From: Duganella sp. Root336D2 | Lineage (GTDB): Bacteria; Pseudomonadota; Gammaproteobacteria; Burkholderiales; Burkholderiaceae_D | DNA length: 64,000 nt | Assembly: GCF_001425005.1 (NCBI RefSeq) | Contig: NZ_LMDB01000001.1 | Location: 622,393 to 686,392 of the forward strand | Direction: 5' to 3' | Part shown: positions 9,434 to 20,300 of the stretch, piece by piece | How the letters are laid out: every line of letters starts with the position of its first letter | How positions within the stretch are numbered: the stretch's first letter is position 1 | Translations under genes and position numbers: made by a program | Notes under the pieces: generated by a model | What the model was told of the DNA's origin: nothing | Seen by the model: the letters and a program-made list of their open reading frames with translations, nothing else | Databases searched by the model: none

Positions 9434-11764
9434 ATGGACCTGCTGCGCAACCTGCGCTTCGCACGCCGCCTGGCGATCCTGGTGGGGATCTTTGCCGGCG
9501 GCTTCCTGCTGTACGGGTTCTGGTCCTTCCGTACCCTCGATGAACTGCGCGTCAACGGCCCGCTGTATGGCGACGTGATACAGGGCAAGGACCTGATTGC
9601 GGACGTGCTGCCGCCGCCGCTGTACATCATCGAGTCCTTCCTGGTGGCGCAGCAATTGGCGGCGGCCAGCAGCCAGGTGGAGCGCGAGCAGCTGGCGCAG
9701 CGCCTGCGCACCCTGCACGCGCAGCAGGTGGCGCGCGTACATTACTGGCAGAGCCGCCAGCTTGACGGCAGCCTGGCGGAATCGCTCAAGCAGGCGAATA
9801 TACAGGCAACGGCCTTCTATAACGAAGCCTTCGGCCAGCTGGTGCCGGCGCTGGAGCTGGGCGAGCGGCCGCGCGCCGAACATGCGCTGGCGAAAATGCA
9901 GCGCCATTATGAACTGCACCGGCAGGTGGTGGACGACCTGGTCGACCTGGCGGCGAGCCGCGCCCGTTTCACCGAGGTCAAGGCGGCCGACCGCATCCGC
10001 TCCGACAGCGCCCTGCTGCTGGCGATCCTGGCCGGTTCGCTGGCCCTGGCAACCGGCATGGCATGGCTGGTCAGCCGCAGCATCACGCAGCCGCTGGCGC
10101 AGGCCCTGGCCATAGCGCAGCGGGTTCGCAGCGGCGAGCTGTCGTCGCCGGCCCCGCAGCCCTTCGAAGATGAAACCGGCGAGCTGCTGTCGTCCCTGCA
10201 TGCGCTGCAGGAGAGCCTTGCCGCCGCCGCCGCCGCCCGCAGTGAATCGGAGCGCAAGCTGCGCTGCACGCGCCAGCTGCTGGAGCGCCTGTTGAACAGC
10301 GCCGATTTGCTGGTGCTCGGGCTTGGGCATGAAGGCGAGGTGCTGATTTTCAATGAAACGGCAGCCCGGGTTACCGGATGCAGCCGCGACAGCGTGCTGG
10401 GACGCGTGTGGCGCGACTTGCCGCTGCTGCCCATGTCGGCCGTCTCGCAATGGCCGGAAGGCGGACAGCTGGAACAGTTCCGCGCCATGCCGGCCGGCCA
10501 GGAACACTTGCTGCATACGGCATCAGGCGATGAACGCCGCATCGCCTGGCATCACAGCGCACTGGAAGAAGGCGAAATCGCCTTGCTCAGTTTCGGTATC
10601 GACGTGACCGAATTGCGCCAGGCCGAGCGCGCCATTGCGACCGCCCACGAAGCTGCGGACCATGCCAACCGCAGCAAGAGCGCCTTCCTGGCCAATATGG
10701 GCCATGAACTGCGCACGCCGCTGAATGCCATCATCGGCCTGACCGAGCTGGCCCTGCGCGGGCCGCTCGATGCGCGCCAGCGCAGCTACCTGGAGCAAGT
10801 CGACGGCGCGGCTGCCAGCCTGATGGCAATGTTCAACGACATCCTCGACTTTTCGCGCATCGAGGCGGGCAAATTCCGCATGGAGGAATGCGTGTTCAGC
10901 GTGCGCCACGCCGCCGCACAGGCTTGCGCCGAATGGCAGGCGGCGGCACAAGGCAAGGGTTTGCAGCTCGAATGTACGGTGGAGGCATCGCTGCCGGAAG
11001 AACTGGTGGGCGACGCGGCGCGCCTGCAGCAACTGCTGCAGCACCTGCTGGCGCATTCGGTCAAGTTCACGGAACGGGGCAAGGTGCAGCTGCTGCTGCG
11101 CCGCGAAGACGCCGGCAGCGCGGAAGGTACGGTGCTGCGCTGGGAAGTGCGCGACAGCGGCGCGGCGCGCGACGCGGCAGTCCAGCTATATGAACCGGTC
11201 GGCCCCGGCGACTCGGCGGCAGGCCTGGGCCTGTCGGTGGCGCGCCAGCTGGCGGCCATGATGGGCGGCCATTTGCTGCTGGAGAGCGACCCGGCCGAAG
11301 GCAACCGCTTCGTCTTCACCGCCCTGTTCCGCCACCCGCTGCCGGGCGCCGTCGCATGCGCCGAAGCGCAGGCGACGGCGCAAACCCTCTTCCCCGCCCT
11401 ATGCGCCCTCGGCGTGGATATGGCCGGGGCGATGGTGCGCCTGCAGGGCAACCGCACGCAGCTGCGCAAGATGCTGTGCCAGTTCCTGCAAGGCCAGGCC
11501 GCGCTGCATGCCGCCATTGGCGATGCGGTGGCGCAGGGCGACCGCCAGCGCGCGCAGCGCATGGCCCATACGCTGGCCGGACTATCGGCACAACTGGGCA
11601 TGGAAGATTTGCGGCAGGCCGCGGCAGGCGTGATCAATGCGCTGCGCGCCGGCGGCCCGCTGGCAGCCGAGCTGGCGCAGCTGGCGCCGGCACTGGACGC
11701 GGTGCTGCAGGCGATCCACGCCGACCTGCAAGGCGCCGGCGAATCAGGCGAGCAGGCTGCGTAG
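9434..11764 (+). CDS. PAS sensor histidine-kinase-like protein with C-terminal HPt; ATP-binding domain degenerate
   Basis: The 776-residue membrane protein has transmembrane segments at about 12-31 and 193-213 around a helical periplasmic domain, a HAMP-like segment (to about 265), PAS (about 282-395) and HisKA with H424 in GHELRTPLN. The ATPase domain is odd. The N-box reads QHLLAHSVKFT, so the two asparagines that normally bind Mg-ATP are H537 and H541. The G1 box reads RDSGAARD instead of DxGxG. Only the G2 box (GLGLSVARQLAAMMGG) is normal. There is no receiver domain, yet an HPt with H712 in AHTLAGLSAQLG follows. It may be a pseudokinase or phosphotransfer adaptor. Its 3' end overlaps recD by 21 bp tail to tail. 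Confidence 0.85.
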   Translation: MDLLRNLRFARRLAILVGIFAGGFLLYGFWSFRTLDELRVNGPLYGDVIQGKDLIADVLPPPLYIIESFLVAQQLAAASSQVEREQLAQRLRTLHAQQVARVHYWQSRQLDGSLAESLKQANIQATAFYNEAFGQLVPALELGERPRAEHALAKMQRHYELHRQVVDDLVDLAASRARFTEVKAADRIRSDSALLLAILAGSLALATGMAWLVSRSITQPLAQALAIAQRVRSGELSSPAPQPFEDETGELLSSLHALQESLAAAAAARSESERKLRCTRQLLERLLNSADLLVLGLGHEGEVLIFNETAARVTGCSRDSVLGRVWRDLPLLPMSAVSQWPEGGQLEQFRAMPAGQEHLLHTASGDERRIAWHHSALEEGEIALLSFGIDVTELRQAERAIATAHEAADHANRSKSAFLANMGHELRTPLNAIIGLTELALRGPLDARQRSYLEQVDGAAASLMAMFNDILDFSRIEAGKFRMEECVFSVRHAAAQACAEWQAAAQGKGLQLECTVEASLPEELVGDAARLQQLLQHLLAHSVKFTERGKVQLLLRREDAGSAEGTVLRWEVRDSGAARDAAVQLYEPVGPGDSAAGLGLSVARQLAAMMGGHLLLESDPAEGNRFVFTALFRHPLPGAVACAEAQATAQTLFPALCALGVDMAGAMVRLQGNRTQLRKMLCQFLQGQAALHAAIGDAVAQGDRQRAQRMAHTLAGLSAQLGMEDLRQAAAGVINALRAGGPLAAELAQLAPALDAVLQAIHADLQGAGESGEQAA

Positions 11765-13690
11765 GCCGCTGGTGCGTTCGGTGCGGCGGCGGATTGCGTC
11801 CGGCAGCACGCCGGGATTCGGCGTCAGCAGCGTAAAGCGCTGGCGGGCACGGGTGATGCCGGTGTAGACCAGTTCACGCGCCAGCACGCTGAACGCTTCG
11901 CGCGGCAGCACCAGCACGGTATGGCTGAACTCCGAACCTTGCGATTTGTGCACCGTCATGGCGAATGCGGTTTCCACATTGCGCAGGCGGGTTGCCAGCA
12001 CGCTGCGCACCTGGCCGCCGTCCGAGAAGTACACACGCAGCGAGCCGCTGCGCGCAGGATCGGGCAGCACCAGGCCGATATCGCCGTTATAGACCCCCGT
12101 GGCGTAGTCGTTGCGCGTCACCATGACCGGGCGGCCCACATACCAGTCGCCGCGCCGCTTCAGCAAATCCTGCTCTTCAAGGCGCTGCGCGATGCTGTCG
12201 TTCAGGCCCGAGACGCCCCATTCCCCTTCGCGCACGGCGCATAGCAGGCGGAAGCCCTCGAAAGCCGCCAGCACGCCGGCAGCCCAGGCGTCGTGGCCTG
12301 CCGTGCCGGCGCCTTGCTTGACCATTTGCAGGAAAGGCCGGTAGCCCTCGGCTGCCAGCTGCAACATGTCCTCCTGCTGCGCCGCCTCGTTCCAGTGCAG
12401 CTGCCCGCCGCTGTCGGAGCGCAGCACGGCGCGCGCAGCGTCGGCATCGCCGTCGTTGACGGCAACGGCCAGCTGGCCGATCGGGCCGCCGAAGCGGCGG
12501 CTCTGGCGCAGCATGACCGTTTGCTGCGCCAACGCGCCTGCATTGCCAAGGAATTCCGGCGGGATGCGCTGGCCGGACGCCGCTTCCACGAAGGCCGCCG
12601 TCGCAGCGCCGTAGCCGCCGGCTTGCGCGTCGTAGCACAAGTCGCCCAGCACCGAGCCCGCCTCCACCGACGCCAGCTGGTCCTTGTCGCCCAAAAGGAC
12701 CAGGCGTGCGCCGTCCGGCAGTGCATCGAGCAGGGCCGCCATCATTTCCAGGTGCACCATCGAGGCTTCGTCCACGATCAGCACGTCCACGTCGAGCGGA
12801 TTGCCGGCGTTGTGGCGGAAAGCGCGGGTATCCGGGCGCGCACCAAGCAGGGAATGCAGGGTACGGGCGCCACCCATGCGCTGCGCCAGTTCGCGCAGCG
12901 GCAAGGCGCCTCCCAGGCTTTGCTCCAGGTCTTCCAGGGCGCCGTCAATGGCTTGCTTCAGGCGCGCGGCAGCCTTGCCGGTCGGCGCCGCCAGCGCCAC
13001 GCGCAGCTGGCCGGCATTCTCGCCTGCCAGCGCGAAAAGCAGGGCCAGCAAACGGGCCACGGTATAGGTCTTGCCGGTGCCGGGACCGCCGGTAATGACT
13101 GCCAGCTCGCCGCGCGCGGCGACCGCGCAGGCGATCTTTTGCCAGTCCGCCCCGCCCTCGCGCGTCGCATGGGTGAACAGGCGGTCCAGCCATTGGCGCA
13201 CCAGCGCCGGCGACGGCCCCGGATTGCCCCGGGCTGCCTCGCCAGTACCTGTCCTTGAACGCACAGCATCGGCTACGGTATTTTCGTCCGACCAGTAGCG
13301 GCGCAGGTACAGGTGGCCGCCGGCCAGTACCAGCGGCTGGCCCCGATCGGCGCCGCCCGGCCAGGCCAGCACTTGCGGGCAAGCCTGCAGGAATTCGTGC
13401 CACGCCGCCAGCCCTTGCGGCAATTCGCCGGCTTCCGTGCACAGCCCTTGCCAATCGTCCTCGCCCCAACCCAGCATGGCCGAAGGATCGCCGGCCAGCG
13501 CCGACAATTGCAGGCAACTGTGGCCGCGGCCCTCGAGCTCGGACAGCAGCAGGCAGGCCAGGGCCAGCGGGTTACCCGCCGCCGCGCTGCCGCTTGCTGC
13601 AAGCGACGTTGCGAAGCGTGCAAAGACGGGGCCCAGGCGGCGCAGCATGCCGCCTTCGGCCAGCATGTCGATATGTTCGTAAAAACTCAT
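11744..13690 (-). CDS. recD: Exodeoxyribonuclease V alpha subunit
   Basis: RecD is the 5'-3' helicase subunit of RecBCD, which processes double-strand DNA ends for recombination. The 648-residue product has a small N-terminal domain and a superfamily 1 helicase core with Walker A GGPGTGKT at 201-208, the DEASM motif (VDEASMVHLEMM) and the C-terminal motif VHKSQGSEF. I chose the ATG at 13690 because it overlaps the recB stop as ATGA, the same coupling seen between recC and recB; a TTG two codons upstream (13696) is the alternative. The 3' end overlaps the convergent kinase gene. Confidence 0.95.
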   Translation of the reverse strand: MSFYEHIDMLAEGGMLRRLGPVFARFATSLAASGSAAAGNPLALACLLLSELEGRGHSCLQLSALAGDPSAMLGWGEDDWQGLCTEAGELPQGLAAWHEFLQACPQVLAWPGGADRGQPLVLAGGHLYLRRYWSDENTVADAVRSRTGTGEAARGNPGPSPALVRQWLDRLFTHATREGGADWQKIACAVAARGELAVITGGPGTGKTYTVARLLALLFALAGENAGQLRVALAAPTGKAAARLKQAIDGALEDLEQSLGGALPLRELAQRMGGARTLHSLLGARPDTRAFRHNAGNPLDVDVLIVDEASMVHLEMMAALLDALPDGARLVLLGDKDQLASVEAGSVLGDLCYDAQAGGYGAATAAFVEAASGQRIPPEFLGNAGALAQQTVMLRQSRRFGGPIGQLAVAVNDGDADAARAVLRSDSGGQLHWNEAAQQEDMLQLAAEGYRPFLQMVKQGAGTAGHDAWAAGVLAAFEGFRLLCAVREGEWGVSGLNDSIAQRLEEQDLLKRRGDWYVGRPVMVTRNDYATGVYNGDIGLVLPDPARSGSLRVYFSDGGQVRSVLATRLRNVETAFAMTVHKSQGSEFSHTVLVLPREAFSVLARELVYTGITRARQRFTLLTPNPGVLPDAIRRRTERTSGLRSLLA

Positions 13691-16600
13691 TGGCAAAGCC
13701 CGTCCAGTCCATCCAGCAGTTCCGGGTCAGGCGGCAGCAGGTAGCAGCCGCGCGTCTGCTCGTTGCCGACGCCGCGCAGGAAGTAGAAGATCGCGCCGCC
13801 CAGTTGCGCGGCGGGGTCGTAGGCATCGCCCAGGCGCGTGCGCAGCAGGCGGTGCAGGGCCAGCATGTAGATCGCACCCTGCACGTCGTAGCGGTGGGCT
13901 GCCATGCCGTGCGCCAGCGCTGCCTTGTGGTATGCCGCGTCGCCGCCGCCCAGCGCGTTGGATTTGTAGTCCAGCACCCAGTAGCGGCCCTGGTGTTCGA
14001 ACACCAGGTCGCAGAACCCTTTCAGCATGCCGTGCAGTTCGCGCTGCGGCAGGCCGGGGCGCGCTATGCCGTCCAGCAGGTGCTGGCGGCACAGGCGGTC
14101 CAGCCGGCCCGTGTCCAGGCGCTCGCTTGGGAACCAGAACTCCATCTCCGGCAGCAACTGCCCGATGGCGTCCAGCGCGCCGCCCAGCGGCGGCAGTCGG
14201 GTGGTGGCGATCACCCGCAGCCATTCCAGGGTATCTGCTTCGCGGTGGCCCCAGCCTGCGCGCTTGACCAGGCGCGCGGCGCGCTCCGCAAAATGCTCCT
14301 GGTGGATCGAGGCGAAACCGTCGCGCGCCAGCGATTCAAGCTGGTCGTGCAGGAAGTTGCCGGGTACCGAACCGCGCGGGAAGCGGTGCCAGGGCGTGTC
14401 TTCGATGCGCAGGGCAGCCCCCTCATTTTCGCCTTCGAGCAGCGTTTCCTGCGCGGCGTGCATCGGCGCCGGCAGCGCATCGCTGCTGCTGCGCCTTGCC
14501 AGCGAAGTGAAACTGCCAACCGACCAGTCGCGCTCGAAACTGCCTTGATAGCCCAGCGGCGCCTGCAGCGGTGGCAGTTCTACCGCACGCGCCAGGCGGG
14601 TCAGCGGCACGCCAGGCTCCAGCAGGGCGACGGAAATAGCGTCGCAGCCGGCGCGCAGCTGCTGCCAGCTTTCCAGCAACTGGCCGGAGGGCAGCGGTGT
14701 CCCGCCTGTCAGCAAATACCCCAGGGCCGAATCGTGCAGCGTGTTTTCATCCTTCTTGCGCGCCGGCAGCGCGGCCACGCCGAGCCACAGGAAATACCGG
14801 GCGCGCGTCAGCGCGACATAAAGCAGGCGCAGGTCTTCCTCGATGCGGGCGGCTTCCACCGCTTCCTGGCCCTCGTCGGACAGGCGCATGTCAAGGCGGC
14901 GCTCGCCCTCGGCATCGGTGTACTCGAAAAAGGTGCGGTTGCGCTTATCGACCTTGCGCACCGTGACCGCAAACGGCAGGTACACCAGCGGGTATTCCAG
15001 GCCCTTGGACTTGTGTACGGTGACGACCTTGACCAGCTCCGCGTCCGACTCCAGGCGCAGCACGCGTTCATCGCCGCCGTCGGTTTCATCGTTGATCTGC
15101 TCGGCCAGCCAGCGTATCAGTGCCTGCTCGCCTTCCAGTTGCCGGCTGGCCTGCTGCAGCAGCTCGGCCAGGTGCAGCAGGTTAGTCAGGCTGCGCTCGC
15201 CGCCCGGGCGCGCCAGCAGTTGCGCCGGCAAGCCGAGGTCGTGGATGAAGCGGCGCAGCATGGCCAGCACGCCCTGGCGCTGCCAGACCACATGCAATTC
15301 CTTGAGCTGTTCGACGCGGCTTTCCCACGCCAGCTCGTCGGCGGAGAACTGCGCCAGTTCGGCCAGCGGCAGGTTGGCGGTGCGGGTTGCGAAAGCAGTC
15401 CGCGCCAGCTGCCCATCGAGGGGGTTGGCCACGGCCGCCAGCCAGCGCAGCATATCGGCCGCTTCGTCGCTCGATAGCACCGAATCCTTGTCCGACAGGT
15501 AGACGCTCGGCACCAGGCGCCGCTGCAGCGAACGGCGCACGGCTGCCGCCTCGCGGCGGTCGCGCACCAGGATGGCAATATCGGCCGGCTGCAGGCGCCT
15601 GAAGCCGTCGCCGCCCTGGAAGCCGGTGGCGGGGTCATTGAGCAGGCAGGCGATATGCTCGGCGCATTGCTCGGCAAAGAACTCGCGGTAAGCGTCGGCC
15701 CCCAACTGCTCCAGCGTGCAGCCGGCTGTCAAGGCCTGGATGTCGCCCGCCGGGCCGACCAGCCGCTCGGCACGGCCGCGCGCAGCCACCGCATCGAATG
15801 GCAGCGGATTGGCTTGGCCGCTGCGGAAGCGGAATGCGCCGCGGGCAAAACCGCCCTGCCCGGCCACGCCTTCCGCATGCAGGAAAATCTGGTTGACTGC
15901 AGCCACCAGCTGCGCCGTGGAGCGGAAGTTGGTGCCGAGCTGGTAGTGGCGCCCTTCGGTGGCGCGCCGCGCATCGAGGTAGCTGTGGATGTCGGCGCCG
16001 CGGAAGCCGTAAATCGACTGTTTCGGGTCGCCGATCAGGAACAGGCCGAGTTCGGGATCATTGGCGGCAACCTGGTACAGCAGGTTGAAAATGCGGTACT
16101 GGCTGGGGGCAGTGTCCTGGAATTCATCCACCATCGCCACCGGGAATTGCGTGACGATGCGCTGGCGCAGTGCCGCGCCGTTGGGCCCCTCCAGCGCACT
16201 GCGCAGGCGCTCCAGCATGTCGGCAAAACCGAACAGGCGCTGCTGGCGCTTCAACTCCTCCATGCGCGCGGCGACCGTGGCGGCGGCATGGCGCAAGATA
16301 TGGTGGCGCAGCGGCTCGATAGCGTCCAGCGCGCGCCGCAGCGGCGCGACCTCGTCAAAGTCGGCCGGGATGTCGGGAGCGAAGCCTTTGGCGCAGGCAT
16401 CGACCAGGCCGGCCGACGTCAGCCGCATCCACGGCGTGGCGTTCATGTCCGGCTCGGCCAGCGCGGGATCGCCGGCCCAATCGCGCAGGGCCGCAAACCA
16501 TTTGACGACCGAGTCGGCACGCAGCTTGGTGCCATTGAAGCATTTCGGATTGGCTTCGCGCTGCGCCGCGATCCAGCCTTCCATGCGCCCGGCCCGCTCG

Positions 16601-17319
16601 GCCCAGCCCTGCTTGAGGCCTGCCAGTAGCGCTTGCTGCTCGCGCTGTACGCGGCCGATCATTGCACCCAGCTGCTCACGGCCAGCCGGCGCGGCTGCAT
16701 CGGGCCGGCGCGCCAGGTCGCGCACGCTGCGCCCCAGCGCCGACACGTCGCGGCAAGCGCCGAGCAGCACGCGCAAAGCCTGCTCGCCCAGCGGATAGAC
16801 TTGCTGGCGCCAGTAATCGTGCACTGCGTCTTCGTACAGCGCCGCTTCGTCGCTGAGCAATTCTTCATCGAACAGGTTGCCGCTGTCGAAGGCATGTTCG
16901 CGCAGCATGCGCTGGCACCAGGCGTCGATGGTGAAAATCGCCGCCTCGTCCATCGTTTCAGCCGCCAGCTGCAGGCGATAGGCGGCCTGCTGGCGCGCGG
17001 CCTGGCCGGGCAGTTCTTCCAGCAACGCGTCCAGGTAAGGATCCGGCGCCAGCGCCGTCTCGGCACGGAAGTAGGCCGCAGCTTCCACCAGCCGTTCGCG
17101 CACCCGGTTGGACAATTCGCGCGTGGCCGCGCGGGTGAAGGTCATCACCAGGATTTCGTTCGGCATCAGCGCCCGCCGGTAGGCATACTCGCCGCCGTGG
17201 CCCAGCACCAGCCGCACATACAGGGCGGCGATGGTCCAGGTCTTGCCGGTGCCGGCGCTGGCCTCGATCAGGCGCGAGCCATGCAGCGGGAATTCGAGCG
17301 GGTTCAGCGCGATGCTCAT
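13687..17319 (-). CDS. recB: Exodeoxyribonuclease V beta subunit
   Basis: RecB supplies the 3'-5' helicase and the only nuclease of RecBCD. The 1210-residue protein begins with a UvrD-type helicase (Walker A ASAGTGKT at about 20-27; VDEFQDTAPSQY; FLIGDPKQSIYGFRG; VHKSKGLEYP) and ends with the RecB nuclease domain, whose catalytic motif LDYKSN (D1117, K1119) is intact. Length is typical. It overlaps recC by 4 bp upstream and recD by 4 bp downstream, so the three subunits are probably made by coupled translation in stoichiometric amounts. Confidence 0.97.
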   Translation of the reverse strand: MSIALNPLEFPLHGSRLIEASAGTGKTWTIAALYVRLVLGHGGEYAYRRALMPNEILVMTFTRAATRELSNRVRERLVEAAAYFRAETALAPDPYLDALLEELPGQAARQQAAYRLQLAAETMDEAAIFTIDAWCQRMLREHAFDSGNLFDEELLSDEAALYEDAVHDYWRQQVYPLGEQALRVLLGACRDVSALGRSVRDLARRPDAAAPAGREQLGAMIGRVQREQQALLAGLKQGWAERAGRMEGWIAAQREANPKCFNGTKLRADSVVKWFAALRDWAGDPALAEPDMNATPWMRLTSAGLVDACAKGFAPDIPADFDEVAPLRRALDAIEPLRHHILRHAAATVAARMEELKRQQRLFGFADMLERLRSALEGPNGAALRQRIVTQFPVAMVDEFQDTAPSQYRIFNLLYQVAANDPELGLFLIGDPKQSIYGFRGADIHSYLDARRATEGRHYQLGTNFRSTAQLVAAVNQIFLHAEGVAGQGGFARGAFRFRSGQANPLPFDAVAARGRAERLVGPAGDIQALTAGCTLEQLGADAYREFFAEQCAEHIACLLNDPATGFQGGDGFRRLQPADIAILVRDRREAAAVRRSLQRRLVPSVYLSDKDSVLSSDEAADMLRWLAAVANPLDGQLARTAFATRTANLPLAELAQFSADELAWESRVEQLKELHVVWQRQGVLAMLRRFIHDLGLPAQLLARPGGERSLTNLLHLAELLQQASRQLEGEQALIRWLAEQINDETDGGDERVLRLESDAELVKVVTVHKSKGLEYPLVYLPFAVTVRKVDKRNRTFFEYTDAEGERRLDMRLSDEGQEAVEAARIEEDLRLLYVALTRARYFLWLGVAALPARKKDENTLHDSALGYLLTGGTPLPSGQLLESWQQLRAGCDAISVALLEPGVPLTRLARAVELPPLQAPLGYQGSFERDWSVGSFTSLARRSSSDALPAPMHAAQETLLEGENEGAALRIEDTPWHRFPRGSVPGNFLHDQLESLARDGFASIHQEHFAERAARLVKRAGWGHREADTLEWLRVIATTRLPPLGGALDAIGQLLPEMEFWFPSERLDTGRLDRLCRQHLLDGIARPGLPQRELHGMLKGFCDLVFEHQGRYWVLDYKSNALGGGDAAYHKAALAHGMAAHRYDVQGAIYMLALHRLLRTRLGDAYDPAAQLGGAIFYFLRGVGNEQTRGCYLLPPDPELLDGLDGLCQ

Positions 17320-20300
17320 TCCTCGCCCTCCGCGCCGCCCTCAATAGGCTGCACCAGCACCGATTGCGCCAGCCAGTCCGCCAGCGGCTGGTACAGCGCG
17401 CGGCTGTCGCCTGCATGGCCCGGCTCACCGGCCAGGGCGGCGAAGTCCGGCCACAAGCGGGCCAGGCACGGATCGTCGTTTTCGCCGGAGAGCTCAAAGC
17501 CGCCATCGTAGACGCTGCGCGGGTCGCCCTCCATCACCAGCGCAAGCCCGGTCTTGCAGGCAACGGGCAACGGCCGGTCCATGCCGGCCCGCCACAGTTC
17601 GACGATGCGGGCCAGTGCCGCAAGCGCGGCCTGGGGATCAAGCGGCGCCATGATGACGATGGCATCGCGCGCCACCAGGAAGCCGGTCACGGGCTGGCCC
17701 TGGGCGGCTGCGGCGAGCTGGCGCAGCCACATCGGGATCAGCTTTTCGCCACGCGGTGCGCCGGATTTGTCGCATACGCGCGAAGACATCTGCATCAGCC
17801 AGACCGTTGCCCCTTCGGCGCGATGCAACTGGTCGATCCAGTCTTCCAGCAGCAGCCCGGCCAGTTCCAGCTGGACCGCCAGCTTGGGCGCTTCATCGCG
17901 GTAGGTGCCGCGCAGGGATAGCCACGCTGTCCGCACCGGCACCAGTTCCTCCACCAGCTCATCGAGCACGCGGTCGCCGATCAGGCCGATCGGCAGCACG
18001 CCCTGGCGCCGCAAACGCTGGCCGCGCTGCTGCAGGCTGGCGCGCACGTCCTCCAGCGCCTCCACTTCGCCGCTGTCCGCCAGCATCGCATCTTCCAGGT
18101 TGTAGCGTTCGAGGCCATTGAGCTGGAAGGGTTCCTCGTCCTCGCCTACCATCGCCGATTCCGCAAAATAGACGCCGAGGCGCTGGCGGAAGAAATGCCG
18201 TACCGGCTGGCGCAGGAAGGCCGCCAGCGTAGAGAGCCGCAGCCGGAAAGTCTCTTCCACCTCATACGGGGGCAATGCGGCTGCGCCGGCGTCGCTGCCG
18301 CCGGCATCATGCGCCGCGCGCCATTCGCCGGCATAGGTCAGCAGGCCGCCGCGCTCGAAGTAGGCGCGGCTGAACGGCTGCAGCGCATGCATCGTGGTGC
18401 GGGCGGCGAGATCCAGGTTCCAGCCCGCCTGCAGGTAATCGCGCAACTGCGCCACCAGCACCGAAGGCGGCTGTTCGCTGTTGTCGCGCACATTGCGCCC
18501 GACCCAGCTCACATACAGCTTGTCGCGCGCCGCCAGCACCGCTTCCAGCATCAGGTAGCGGTCGTCGTCGCGGCGCGAGCGGTCGCCGGGGCGCGCCATG
18601 CCTGGCATGGCCAGCAAGTCGAAGTCGGCGCGGCTGGCGCGGCGCGGGAAGTCGCCGTCGTTCATGCCCAGCAGGCACACCGCGCGGAACGGCACGGCGC
18701 GCATCGGCATCAGGGTGCAGAAGGTGACGCCGCCGGAAACGAACTGGTGCTCCAGCGACGGCTCGTCGAGCCCTCCCATCCAGGCTTCGCGCAAGGTGGC
18801 CAGCGGCACCGCCTCGTCAAAGCCGGCGTCCTCGCAGGTCGCCAGCCATTGGTCCAGCGCATCGTCCAGGCGTGCCAGCGTCAGGCGGTCGGCTTCGTCG
18901 CGGTCGCTGAAGAAGCCGGCCAGCAGCAAGCGCGCCTGCTCGGCCCAGTCGGCCGGACTGCGTGCCACGCCCAGGTGTTCGCGCCAGGCCAGCAGGGCCT
19001 CGATCAGCTGCGCCAGCGAGCCGGCCAGCGCGGCATCCAGCCCGCCCACTTCCGAATAGGGCTCAATACCGATGAAGGCTTCGCCCTTGCCGGCGGCATA
19101 GCCAAGCAGCATGCGGCGCACGCCAAACATCCAGGCATTCTGCTCGCCGGCCGGCGCCAGGCCCAGGCCGGCACGGTGCCCGGCATCCAGTCCCCAGCGC
19201 ACGCCGGCGCCCTCGATCCACTGGCCCAGCGTCGGCAAGTCGTCTTCGGCCAGGCCGAAACGGCGCGCCAGGGCCGGCACGTCCAGCAGGTCGCGCACCT
19301 CGCTCTGGCGGCAGCGCTGCTGCGGCAGGCGCAGCAGCCACTCCAGCGCCACCAGCAGCGGATTGACGCTGCGGTCGTTGACGTCGCCGATTTCGTGCGG
19401 GATGAAGCGCGGGTCGTGGCGCCGGTGCTGGCCGAACACGGCGCGGATCGAGGCGGTGAAGACCTCGATATCAGGCACCATCACCACCACATCGCGCGGG
19501 CGCAACGAGGGATCGGCGGCGAACATGGCCAGCAGCTGGTCGTGCAGGATCTCGACTTCGCGCTGCACGCTGTGCGCCACGTGGAATTCGATCGAACGGT
19601 CGCTGTCTTCCGGCGCCAGCCGCGCATGCTCGGCCAGCGGCAGCATGTCGCGCACGGCGGCCTGCACCTGGGCCAGCAAGCTCTGGCCTGCTTCATCGCT
19701 GAACAGGTCCACGCGCAGCTTGTCGCCGCGCCCTTCCAGGTCGCCGGCGGTATCGAATTCGTCGAGCATGCGGATGTAGTCGCGCCCCTGCCGGCCCCAG
19801 CTCGCCAGCAGCGGATGGCTGTGGGCATGCAGCGCCTCCAGCGGCACAGCCGACAGGTCGATGCCCTTGCGCGCGGCGTGGCGGTGGCGGGCCGCGCGCA
19901 GCAGGTCGCGCCCTTCGATGATATCGCCCCAGTAGTAGCGGCAAGGATTGGGCACCGCGATCACCACCTGGGTGAAGCGGGCCAGCGAGGCCATGGCCTG
20001 CAAGGTCTGGTACGGCAGCGCGGAGACGCCGAACAGCACGATGCGGCGCGGCAGGCGGCCCAGCGGCATGTCGCCGCGCTGCACCGCTTCGACGAAGGCG
20101 GCGTGCACGCTGGCGCGCCCCAGGCCGCGTTCTTCTTCCGGCACGCTGGCCGCGACCGCGCGCCACAATTCGGCCTGCCAGCGCTGGTCGGGCGCCAGCG
20201 GCGCCGCCTCGCCGCGCGCGTTGCGCAGCTGGTCAAGGCCGGCGGCCCAGTCCTGCAGCCAGTCGGCGCGGTACACCTGGTACTGGTCGAACAAGTCGGC

